Assembly (NCBI RefSeq): GCF_000526395.1 | Contig: NZ_JAFZ01000002.1 | Location: forward strand, 2,501 to 66,500 | DNA from: Aminobacterium mobile DSM 12262 | Lineage (GTDB): Bacteria > Synergistota > Synergistia > Synergistales > Aminobacteriaceae | DNA length: 64,000 nt | Direction: 5' to 3' | Shown: one piece after another, positions 1-8,447 of the stretch | Layout of the letters: every line of letters begins with the position of its first letter | How positions within the stretch are numbered: position 1 is the first letter of the stretch | Position numbers and translations under genes: made by a program | Notes under the pieces: generated by a model | Seen by the model: the letters and a program-made list of their open reading frames with translations, nothing else | The model's database searches: none | What the model was told of the DNA's origin: nothing

Positions 1-1634
1 CTGAACGGTATAGCCCCTTAAATAACATGGGAAATGCGAAGGTTCGCCAAGGGTATGTTCTTGACCGTCTTGTTTCTTTAGGTTGGATCAACGAAGAGAC
101 TAAACAAACTGCTTTTAAAGAAGAAATTACATTAAAACATGTCCCTAATAAGGTTACAGAATACAACAAAGCTCCTTACTTTATTGCTCATCTACTCTTC
201 AACTATCTCCTTCCTAAATACGGAGCGGATCTTGTCTATAGTGGTGGCATGGCAATTCATACAACTCTCGATTTGGACCTCCAAGAAAAAGCCGATATAG
301 CTGTGAAAAAGCTGAAGAGTCAAGGAGCTTTGGTAGCTATTGATCCCTTTACTGGAGAAATTCTAGCTATGACTGGGGGAAAAGATTTTGCTGAAAGTAA
401 ATTCAATAGGGTAACTCAAGCATATCGGCAACCAGGGTCTTCCTTCAAACCTATAGTATATGCAGCAGCTTTAGAAAGGGGAATTTTACCTACAGACCAC
501 TTTTTGGACGCTCCCCTCTCATATGATATTCCGGGAGAAGAACCCAAAACATGGGAACCAGGGAATTATAGCAAAAAATTTAGCGGAGAAGTAACAGTAA
601 TTGATGCTTTGAACCATTCATATAATACTGTCGTTGTCCGTGCGGCTGACATTATAGGGGTTAACTCGGTAATAACAACCGCTCGTAGTATGGGAATCGT
701 TACTCCTTATCTACCTCGAGACCTTTCCGTAGCATTGGGAACAGCGAGCGTTACTCCTATGGAAATGGCAGTAGCATATTCCACCTTTGAAAATGGTGGG
801 AAAGTCGTCTCCCCTCTTATGATTCGGGAAATTCGCTCGAGCAACGGAGAAATTTTAGAGCATCATACTCCTGAGATTCGAGACGGCATTTCTCCAGTTA
901 CATCTGTTGTCATTCGTTCTTTGATGATGGATGCTGTACGTGCAGGGACAGGGCGCAGAGCAGCGGTCCCTGGATGGGAGACTTTTGGCAAGACTGGTAC
1001 TACTAACGAATATAGCGATGCGTGGTTCACCGGAGGAATTCCTGGCCTTGTAGCAGTAGTATATGCTGGGAATGATGATCATAAACCTCTAGGGCGGAAT
1101 GCCACAGGTGGAGTTATTGCAGCCCCCATATGGAAAGAATTTATGATAACAGCTGCTCAAGCCCTTCATCTGCCTCAAGCCTTTGAGGTTCCTGAAGATC
1201 TTCCTGTAGATAGAGTACAAGTTTGTAGACAGTCTGGCTTCATTGCGACTCCTAACTGTACCTCCGTCGCTACTATATTTATGCCTAGAGGGACAGCACC
1301 TACGAGTACATGTCCTCTCCATGGAGGAGATTTATTTGCGGGCCAAGATGATCCTCAATCTCCTAAGCTCTACCTTCTTCCACAAGATGAAGGGCATTAT
1401 TACGATTATGCCAGTTTCCCCCACGGAACATCCTTGCCTTCCATACCAGGACTGGAAAGTGGGGAGACATCCTCTCCTGTAAAAATTCAGCCTCAACAAC
1501 ATCATAAAGCGGCCAGTGAGTCGGATGTTCCTGTAGAACCAGTTAAACCATACGCGAACGATCCAAGTCCGGCACAGACTATAGAAGATCGATATCAACA
1601 GCTCTTAAAACAATATGGGATTTCTAACAACTAA
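1..1634 (+). CDS. Penicillin-binding protein 1A family (3' part of gene)
   Basis: Class A penicillin-binding protein that polymerises and cross-links peptidoglycan at the outer face of the cytoplasmic membrane. The frame is already open from base 3 (ERYSPLNN upstream of the first Met at 27), so the gene is cut by the window edge and its membrane anchor and most of the glycosyltransferase domain lie outside. Counting from the Met at 27, the transpeptidase domain shows the nucleophile motif SSFK (S138, K141), SYN (S198-N200) and KTGTT (from K322). The last 80 or so residues are a low-complexity, proline-rich tail after a Cys-containing segment, as in many PBP1A proteins. It converges on ppsA with a shared terminator between them. 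Family assignment is firm; the exact paralogue name is not. Confidence 0.93.
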   Translation, partial: ERYSPLNNMGNAKVRQGYVLDRLVSLGWINEETKQTAFKEEITLKHVPNKVTEYNKAPYFIAHLLFNYLLPKYGADLVYSGGMAIHTTLDLDLQEKADIAVKKLKSQGALVAIDPFTGEILAMTGGKDFAESKFNRVTQAYRQPGSSFKPIVYAAALERGILPTDHFLDAPLSYDIPGEEPKTWEPGNYSKKFSGEVTVIDALNHSYNTVVVRAADIIGVNSVITTARSMGIVTPYLPRDLSVALGTASVTPMEMAVAYSTFENGGKVVSPLMIREIRSSNGEILEHHTPEIRDGISPVTSVVIRSLMMDAVRAGTGRRAAVPGWETFGKTGTTNEYSDAWFTGGIPGLVAVVYAGNDDHKPLGRNATGGVIAAPIWKEFMITAAQALHLPQAFEVPEDLPVDRVQVCRQSGFIATPNCTSVATIFMPRGTAPTSTCPLHGGDLFAGQDDPQSPKLYLLPQDEGHYYDYASFPHGTSLPSIPGLESGETSSPVKIQPQQHHKAASESDVPVEPVKPYANDPSPAQTIEDRYQQLLKQYGISNN

Positions 1635-1640
1635 ATATTC

Positions 1641-1694
1641 AAGCAAGAAAGAAGGGGCGACATAGAGAAATATGTCGCCCCTTCTTTCTTGCTT
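1641..1694. terminator. Bidirectional intrinsic terminator, 24-bp perfect stem
   Basis: Bases 1641-1664 and 1671-1694 are perfect inverted repeats around a 6-base loop (GAGAAA). The GC-rich core GGGGCGACATA is flanked by AAGCAAGAAAGAA on one side and its complement on the other. A T-run follows on the plus strand. On the minus strand the outer arms are A/T-rich but the T-run is less clear. It sits between the convergent PBP1A and ppsA genes and probably ends both transcripts. Confidence 0.85.
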
Positions 1695-1724
1695 TTTATT
1701 CAGATAAAAGATTTTCTATCTTCT

Positions 1725-4097
1725 TTAGTCCCTCTCGCGAATGCTGTGCAATATAATGCGTTGCTCCACTCCAGCAACAAGTTTACGAGTATATGCCACT
1801 GTGTCAGGATTGACGCTCATGCTATCTATGCCTTCCCGCACCAAAAACTCTGCAAAATCTGGATAGAGAGAAGGTCCTTGCCCACAGATAGAGCATGTTT
1901 TACCATATTTATGCGCTGCTTGAATTAATATCCGAATAGCACGTTGTACCGCAATATTCCGTTCATCAAAGTATCCCATATTATTTAAAATACCAGAGTC
2001 TCTGTCGACTCCCATAACAAGCTGAGTAAGATCGTTGCTTCCAATACTGAATCCATCCACCATTTGAGCAAACTCTTCCGCAGCAAAGACAACAGACGGT
2101 ACTTCTGCCATAATCCATAGCTTGAAAGAAGAACTCCGTTTAAGGCCTTCTGACTCAAGAATGTCCATCACTCGCTCAAGCTCCCATGTGGTACGTACAA
2201 AGGGAAGCATCATCCACACGTTAATGAGACCGTATTCTTCTCGGACTTTTCGAATGGCTTGACATTCAAGTCTAAAGCCAGCCTCATATTCAGGAGAAAT
2301 ATACCTGGAAACCCCTCTCCAGCCAATCATAGGGTTATTCTCCACCGGCTCTACTTCATCGCCGCCTTTAAGTCCTCTAAACTCATTCGTTCTAAAATCG
2401 CTCATACGAACGACGATAGGGCGAGGATAAATAGCCTGTGCGACAGTCGTAATGCCCTCTGACATCTTATCTACCAATAGTTTTCCCTGGCCAGTCTTTA
2501 CCAAATACATAGGATGGATACCCACCATATTCGTAAAGATAAACTCTGTGCGCATTAACCCAATGCCATCGAAAGGCAATTTCTTATAGCGATCGATAAT
2601 AGATGGTTCTCCCAAGTTCATATATATCTTCGTACCTGTAATAGGAGCCATCTGGTAAACTAAATCCTCTATTGGCAATGAAGCCTGGGTAACTTGAGCA
2701 CTCACAGTTTCTTCTTTCTTCTCTGGAACAACATCGCCCTCGAAAACAACGCCACGGGTAGCATCTACTGTAACAACCATATTATCTGTTAACGTTTCTG
2801 TCCCATTTTTTGTTCCCACAATGCATGGAATTCCCAACTCGCGGGAAACAATAGCAGCGTGACATGTTCTTCCGCCTTCATCGGTGACAACGGCTGCAGC
2901 CTTTCTCATAGCCGGAACCATATCAGGGTTTGTCATGCCAGTAACAAGAATATCTCCATCTTTAACTCGAGAAATTTCATTAATATCTTTAATCGAAATA
3001 ACTTTACCCGCAGCGATACCAGGAGATGCCGCAAGACCTCGAGCAAGGACATTAAGCTTTGTTTCTTTCGAAGAGGTTTTTTCTTCCATAACAGTCGCTC
3101 CCTCTTTTAATGTAGTAACAGGACGAGCCTGAAGGATATATAGCTCTCCTGTATCCTTATCGAGCGCCCATTCTATATCCTGAGGGCTTTGATATATTTC
3201 TTCAATTTTTTTACCGGCTTTACCTAAAGTAATAATTTCCATATCAGAGAGACATTGTATCTTGACCTTGTCTGGCCCTAAATACTCTTTTACCGCCACC
3301 TTGACAGTCCCTATCCCATTTTTTTTCTCCACTATCATGGTGTTTTTCTCCGCAATATTTTTCTCTACAACATCCAAATGATCTTTATCGAGAATAAATT
3401 CATCGGGAGTCACAATACCAGAAACCACCGCCTCTCCTAACCCCCAACTTGCATTAATCATAAGTTGGCTTCGATCGTTCGTCACGGGATTGGCTGTGAA
3501 CATAACTCCTGATTTCTGACTCTGTACCATTTTTTGTACAACAGCGCTCAGCGCCACTTCAAAATGGTTGAAATCTTGTTTCTCTCGATAGTACGTAGCT
3601 CGGGCTGTCCATAGAGAAGCCCAGCACATCTGCACGTGTTTTAAAACTTCTTCAGCACCTCGAATATGAAGATACGTATCCTGTTGCCCAGCAAAAGATG
3701 CATCGGGAAGATCTTCCGCCGTAGCAGAACTTCTTACAGCAACACGAATGTTCTCAGTGCCCAGTTTTTTACATAAAAGAAGATATGCATCCTGAACTTC
3801 TTTGCTGATCTCGTCAGGCACAGATGCATCCATAATCATGTCTCTAACGAGGGCACATTTGTTCGCTAGCTCATCTGTGTCTTCATAATTAATCCCATGG
3901 ATCGTCTTTTCGATTGCCGCTCCCAGCCCAGAGATTTTTATAAAATCCCGGTACGCCCCGGCAGTTACACAGAACCCTGGGGGTACAGCCACTCCGTTCT
4001 GGGTTAACTCACCTAAATTAGCCCCTTTTCCTCCTACCAGTGGTATATCGTTTCGATTAATCTCGGAAAACCACTTGATATACCTATACGTTCCCAT
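1725..4097 (-). CDS. ppsA: Phosphoenolpyruvate synthase
   Basis: Converts pyruvate, ATP and water to PEP, AMP and phosphate in the cytoplasm, the first step of gluconeogenesis from pyruvate. The 790 residues match the family length. The N-terminal ATP-binding domain opens with VGGKGANLGEL. The swivel domain carries the phosphohistidine motif GGRTCHAAI with H413 and the regulatory-type Thr T411. The C-terminal PEP/pyruvate barrel has GSNDLTQLVMGVDRD and the catalytic-type Cys in ICGQGPS near residue 738. The start follows a strong GAGGAGG site. It lies 17 bases after ppdK and is the last gene of a long minus-strand series, with two PpsR-type regulators just upstream of ppdK. Confidence 0.97.
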   Translation of the reverse strand: MGTYRYIKWFSEINRNDIPLVGGKGANLGELTQNGVAVPPGFCVTAGAYRDFIKISGLGAAIEKTIHGINYEDTDELANKCALVRDMIMDASVPDEISKEVQDAYLLLCKKLGTENIRVAVRSSATAEDLPDASFAGQQDTYLHIRGAEEVLKHVQMCWASLWTARATYYREKQDFNHFEVALSAVVQKMVQSQKSGVMFTANPVTNDRSQLMINASWGLGEAVVSGIVTPDEFILDKDHLDVVEKNIAEKNTMIVEKKNGIGTVKVAVKEYLGPDKVKIQCLSDMEIITLGKAGKKIEEIYQSPQDIEWALDKDTGELYILQARPVTTLKEGATVMEEKTSSKETKLNVLARGLAASPGIAAGKVISIKDINEISRVKDGDILVTGMTNPDMVPAMRKAAAVVTDEGGRTCHAAIVSRELGIPCIVGTKNGTETLTDNMVVTVDATRGVVFEGDVVPEKKEETVSAQVTQASLPIEDLVYQMAPITGTKIYMNLGEPSIIDRYKKLPFDGIGLMRTEFIFTNMVGIHPMYLVKTGQGKLLVDKMSEGITTVAQAIYPRPIVVRMSDFRTNEFRGLKGGDEVEPVENNPMIGWRGVSRYISPEYEAGFRLECQAIRKVREEYGLINVWMMLPFVRTTWELERVMDILESEGLKRSSSFKLWIMAEVPSVVFAAEEFAQMVDGFSIGSNDLTQLVMGVDRDSGILNNMGYFDERNIAVQRAIRILIQAAHKYGKTCSICGQGPSLYPDFAEFLVREGIDSMSVNPDTVAYTRKLVAGVEQRIILHSIRERD

Positions 4098-4114
4098 ATC
4101 TCACTGCCTCCTCG

Positions 4115-6781
4115 TTAATTAGTGAAGCCCAGTGCGGCTTGAGCAGCTGCCAGCCTAGCGACTGGTATTCTAAAAGGCGAACAACTTACATAGTCAAGAC
4201 CAAGAGCATGACAAAAAGCAATACTTTCTGGGTTTCCGCCATGTTCGCCACAAATGCCCAAAGATATATTTTGCCGAGTTTTTCTGGCTTTATCCACACA
4301 AAAATGCATCATTTCACCGACCCCTTCCCGATCAAGAATATGGAAGGGATTTTCAGTAAGCAACTCCTTCTCTAGATATGCTCCTAAAAACTTAGATTCT
4401 GCGTCATCTCTGGAGTAGGCAAATACTGCCTGCGTTAAATCATTTGTTCCAAAGCTGAAGAAATCTGCATAAAGCGCTATTTTTTCGGTAATAAGAATAG
4501 CACGAGGAACTTCTATCATACTCCCTACTTTGTAGTCAATGGAAGCACCTGTACTCTTATAGTACTCTTGAGCTATTCTGTCTACCGTATGTCGGAAAAA
4601 TTCCATTTCTCCAGATATCCCTACTAAAGGTATCATGATTTCAGGAATAACTGTAACACCGTTTTTTTGTGCTTCTATGGCAGCCTCCAGAATAGCTCGT
4701 ATCTGCATTTCATAAATTTCTGGGTAGATAATCCCTACACGACAACCACGAAACCCCATCATGGGGTTCACTTCTTTAAGGGATTCGATCTTTTTTAACA
4801 TATCGATAAGCTCTTCCTCCCGAAATAGCCTCTCTTTCTCTTCCATATCCGTTGGAAGTTCCAAAATTCTTTTTTTTATATCTCCTTCCTTGGGGAGGAA
4901 TTCGTGAAGAGGGGGGTCAAGGAGGCGAATAATAACTGGGTAACCGTCCATTTCTGTAAAAATAGCACGGAAATCTTCCTTCTGCATAGCCTTCAAAAGC
5001 TCCAAGTCTGATAAACGTTTTTCCTTGCTTTCAGCTACGATCATACGTTCCATAATAGGCAAACGTTCTTGAGACATAAACATATGTTCCGTTCTGCATA
5101 AGCCAATGCCCTTAGCTCCAAATTCTCTCGCTCGCTTTGCATCAAGAGGGGTATCGGCATTTGCCCATACCTGAAGAGAAGCCACATTATCGGCCCATTG
5201 CAGCATCTCCGAAAATTCTGCGGTTATCTGAGCATCCACAAGAGGGACATCGCCTAAAAGAACTCTTCCGTAACTACCATCAACAGTAATAAAATCTCCT
5301 GCCGACAAAACAATATCACCTTTTTGAAGAATCCCCTGCTCTATATTTATAGATAGAGACTCGCAGCCAGTTACACACGGCTTACCCATACCACGAGCAA
5401 CTACAGCAGCATGGCTTGTCATACCTCCCCTACTTGTAACAACTGCCTCGGCTACTGCAAGTCCATGAATATCGTCTGGGCTCGTTTCTGGCCGGACTAA
5501 AACAACTTTTTGCCCCTCTGACGTCAAACGAACAGCTTCGTCTGGAGTAAAGGTTATAATCCCCTTCCCAGCCCCTGGAGAAGCCGGGAGACCTTCTGCC
5601 AATAAAGAAACATGAACATCTGAAGGAACTTGTTTATGCAATAGGAGTTCTGCATCTCGAGGAGTTACCCTTTTAAGGGCTTCCTGTCGGTTAATTATCT
5701 GTTCCCTTACCATATCATGGGCTATCTTCACAGCTGCCGCAGCAGATCTTTTACCTTCCCGTGTTTGGAGGATATAAAGCCTGCGATTCTCAATCGTAAA
5801 TTCCACGTCTTGCATGTCTTTATAGTAATTTTCAAGGGAATGGGCAACACCTAGCAACTCTTCATGCATGTCAGGCATTACATAGCGGAGCTCAGAAATA
5901 GGAAGGGGGGTTCTAACACCAGCAACAACATCTTCTCCCTGTGCATTGATAAGAAATTCTCCATAAAGGTCAGGGCAACCATTAGAAGGGTTTCGCGTAA
6001 AACAAACGCCTGTCCCACACTGTTCCCCTAAATTGCCGAATACCATCGAAACCACATTCACAGCTGTACCGAGAGTATGAGGAATGCTATTCAATTCCCG
6101 ATATGTAATAGCTCGAGAAGAGTTCCAACTTCTAAAGACAGCAGCTATAGCCTGCCGCAACTGCTCCCACGGATCTTGAGGGAAAGGTTCACCCACCTTC
6201 GCTTCATAAATAGCAAGAAAAGCAGAAACAACACTTCTCATGCCGTCCGTTGAAATTTCATAATCAAATTGAATTTTTTCTCTTGCCTTAACTTCTGCGA
6301 GAATCTCTTCAAAAGAGGCAGAAGCAAGGCCTTTAACAACTTCTGCATACATCTGGATAAAACGACGGTAACTATCAAAGGCAAATCGTTCATTTTGAGA
6401 AGCATGACTTAAAAGAGGCAAGGTTTCACTGTTAAGCCCCAAATTGAGGATCGTATCCATCATTCCTGGCATAGATACAGGGGCCCCAGATCGAACAGAG
6501 ACAAGGAGGGGGAAAGGGCCTTTCCCCCATTTTTTACCGGTTTTTACTTCCAAGCGAGAAAGTGCTTCGCGAATTGAGGGCCAAATGTCTTCTAAAAGTT
6601 TTTCACCCTCTTGGAGATAGGAAAGACACGCTTGAGTAGTAATAATAAATCCTGGGGGGACACGAAGACCGTTTCGAACCATTTGAGCAAGGTTCGCTCC
6701 CTTCCCCCCCAGGAGATTTGTCATGGCCGCATCGCCTTCTTCGAAGTCGTACACAAACTTCCTTTTAACTTCGTCTCTCAT
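4115..6781 (-). CDS. ppdK: Pyruvate, phosphate dikinase
   Basis: Interconverts pyruvate + ATP + phosphate and PEP + AMP + pyrophosphate in the cytoplasm; in anaerobes it can work in either direction. At 888 residues it has the usual length. The N-terminus shows LLGGKGANLAQM (nucleotide domain). The swivel domain has GGMTSHAAVVA with phosphohistidine H457 and the Thr T455 that regulatory kinases of this class modify. The C-terminal barrel holds SFGTNDLTQ and the Cys of GICGEHGG near residue 844. The start is placed after GGAGGGGTGA. It sits between a tandem pair of PpsR-type regulators (upstream) and ppsA (downstream), so both dikinases and two candidate regulators share one transcription unit. 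Confidence 0.97.
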   Translation of the reverse strand: MRDEVKRKFVYDFEEGDAAMTNLLGGKGANLAQMVRNGLRVPPGFIITTQACLSYLQEGEKLLEDIWPSIREALSRLEVKTGKKWGKGPFPLLVSVRSGAPVSMPGMMDTILNLGLNSETLPLLSHASQNERFAFDSYRRFIQMYAEVVKGLASASFEEILAEVKAREKIQFDYEISTDGMRSVVSAFLAIYEAKVGEPFPQDPWEQLRQAIAAVFRSWNSSRAITYRELNSIPHTLGTAVNVVSMVFGNLGEQCGTGVCFTRNPSNGCPDLYGEFLINAQGEDVVAGVRTPLPISELRYVMPDMHEELLGVAHSLENYYKDMQDVEFTIENRRLYILQTREGKRSAAAAVKIAHDMVREQIINRQEALKRVTPRDAELLLHKQVPSDVHVSLLAEGLPASPGAGKGIITFTPDEAVRLTSEGQKVVLVRPETSPDDIHGLAVAEAVVTSRGGMTSHAAVVARGMGKPCVTGCESLSINIEQGILQKGDIVLSAGDFITVDGSYGRVLLGDVPLVDAQITAEFSEMLQWADNVASLQVWANADTPLDAKRAREFGAKGIGLCRTEHMFMSQERLPIMERMIVAESKEKRLSDLELLKAMQKEDFRAIFTEMDGYPVIIRLLDPPLHEFLPKEGDIKKRILELPTDMEEKERLFREEELIDMLKKIESLKEVNPMMGFRGCRVGIIYPEIYEMQIRAILEAAIEAQKNGVTVIPEIMIPLVGISGEMEFFRHTVDRIAQEYYKSTGASIDYKVGSMIEVPRAILITEKIALYADFFSFGTNDLTQAVFAYSRDDAESKFLGAYLEKELLTENPFHILDREGVGEMMHFCVDKARKTRQNISLGICGEHGGNPESIAFCHALGLDYVSCSPFRIPVARLAAAQAALGFTN

Positions 6782-6814
6782 GGCTCACCCCTCCTCTTAA
6801 TTTCTGGAAGGAGC

Positions 6815-7630
6815 TCAACGTCTGAAATAAGCCAGAATTTCTTGAGCCGTTTCTTCGAGAGCGCGATCGGTGACATTAAAAACTCGCACTCCGAGAGAAG
6901 ACATGATGGTTTGAGCGTATTGAAGCTCATCGTAAACTTTACTTTTTTCTGTATAGTCTGACTCTCCAGGATCAAGCCCCAACATGGACAAACGCTTTAC
7001 TCGAATATCAACAAGATTCTCTGCATCTATAGTCAAACCAATGATCCGAGATGAATCTATTTTAAACAGCTCCTCGGGAGGAGCAAGACTTGGTATAAGA
7101 GGGATGTTCGCTGTTTTTAATCCCTTGTGGGCCAAATACATAGAAAGAGGCGTTTTACATGTTCTGGAAACACCAATTAACACGATATCTGCCTCTGGAA
7201 GAAGATTCGTATTGCTGCCATCATCGCAATTTATAGTAAACTCTACAGCTTTCACTCTTTTAAAATACTCTTCGTCCATAACATGGGACAAGCCTGGCTT
7301 TTCTAAGGGTTTTTTGTTCAAAATCCCAGAAAGCACATTGAGTAGCGGCCCAAAAATATCAATAACATCGATATCCATAGCATTCGCATTCTCTATAAGC
7401 CAATGGCGAACAGATGTATCCACAAGGGTACAAATAACAATAGCTTGATTTTCAACCGCTTCATTCATTATCATCTGTGCCTTATCGATATTATTCACAT
7501 ATCGGAAACGCCGGATATTAACACTTTCCGGGTTGAACTGACTCGAAGCAGCCCGAGCAACAGCTTCCACTGTCTCCCCTGTAAAGTCTGAAACGACAAA
7601 TACGTTAATAAGTTTTTTTTCTGTCGTCAT
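6815..7630 (-). CDS. PpsR-type dikinase regulatory kinase/pyrophosphorylase, copy 1
   Basis: DUF299 family. Known members use ADP to phosphorylate a Thr near the catalytic His of PPDK or PEP synthase, switching it off, and remove the phosphate with inorganic phosphate. The 271 residues show the family signatures: an N-terminal VSDFTGETVE, VKAVEFTINCDDG in the middle, and the P-loop GVSRTCKTP at residues 153-161, where the variable position is Cys. The C-terminus ends RALEETAQEILAYF. It starts 3 bases after a second copy of the same family and is followed 33 bases later by ppdK. Which dikinase it acts on cannot be told from sequence alone; position next to ppdK is the only hint. Confidence 0.92.
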   Translation of the reverse strand: MTTEKKLINVFVVSDFTGETVEAVARAASSQFNPESVNIRRFRYVNNIDKAQMIMNEAVENQAIVICTLVDTSVRHWLIENANAMDIDVIDIFGPLLNVLSGILNKKPLEKPGLSHVMDEEYFKRVKAVEFTINCDDGSNTNLLPEADIVLIGVSRTCKTPLSMYLAHKGLKTANIPLIPSLAPPEELFKIDSSRIIGLTIDAENLVDIRVKRLSMLGLDPGESDYTEKSKVYDELQYAQTIMSSLGVRVFNVTDRALEETAQEILAYFRR

Positions 7631-7633
7631 ATC

Positions 7634-8437
7634 CTAACCCCGCAACAAATCCATGATCTCTTGAGCATTTTCTTCCACAGCTCTACCCGTTACATCAAAA
7701 ACTTTGCACCCAAGCTTATTCATAATTTGTTGAGCGTACTCCAATTCCCGCTTAACCCGCTCTTTATTAGCATAAGCTGACATGGCTGGATCTAGACCGA
7801 GAAGTTTCAGACGCTCTTCTCGAATCTGGATCAGTTTTTCAGGGTCTATGACAAGCCCAACTAGACGTTCTCGGGGGACAGAGTACAGTTCCTCCGGTGG
7901 GTCAACTTCCGGTATCAAAGGGACATTCGCCACCCTATACCCCCGATTTGCAATATACATAGATAAAGGAGTTTTCCCCGTACGTGACACTCCTAGAATT
8001 ACAAGTTCCGCTAGAGGAAGAGCGGAAGGATTTCGCCCATCGTCACATTGAATAGCAAATTCTACAGCTTTAACGCGTCGAAAATATTCTTCATCCATGC
8101 GACGATTAAGGCCGGGATATCCCACTGGAGATTCTTCCAATCTAATCTCGAGCAGCTCTAAAATAGGGCCGAGCAGATCAACAAAAGGGACCCCCAGCTT
8201 TTGAGCTCTAAGGGCCATATATCTTCGAAGCTCTCTATTTACTAGAGTACAAACAATGACCGGACGAGCTAACGCTGCCTTTTGTAATATGTCTTTTGCT
8301 TTTTCTTCCGAATCCACGTCTCGAAACCGCGTAACTTGACTAAAAGCAGATTCAAACTGACTCATCGCCGCATGAGCAACATGCTCAGCAGTCTCCCCTG
8401 TAGAATCCGAAACAATAAAAAGAGACAAAGAACTCAC
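7634..8437 (-). CDS. PpsR-type dikinase regulatory kinase/pyrophosphorylase, copy 2
   Basis: Second DUF299-family protein, 267 residues, expected to phosphorylate and dephosphorylate the Thr two residues before the catalytic His of a PEP-forming dikinase. It shows VSDSTGETAEHVAHAA at the N-terminus, VKAVEFAIQCDDG, and the P-loop GVSRTGKTP at 149-157. It is clearly a paralogue of the downstream gene and much diverged from it, so the duplication is old or the two were acquired separately. The GTG start at 8437 lies 6 bases after GGAGG. It follows glyS by 10 bases; glyS next to such a regulator is a common arrangement in Bacillota. Confidence 0.92.
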   Translation of the reverse strand: MSSLSLFIVSDSTGETAEHVAHAAMSQFESAFSQVTRFRDVDSEEKAKDILQKAALARPVIVCTLVNRELRRYMALRAQKLGVPFVDLLGPILELLEIRLEESPVGYPGLNRRMDEEYFRRVKAVEFAIQCDDGRNPSALPLAELVILGVSRTGKTPLSMYIANRGYRVANVPLIPEVDPPEELYSVPRERLVGLVIDPEKLIQIREERLKLLGLDPAMSAYANKERVKRELEYAQQIMNKLGCKVFDVTGRAVEENAQEIMDLLRG

Positions 8438-8447
8438 TTCCTACCTC

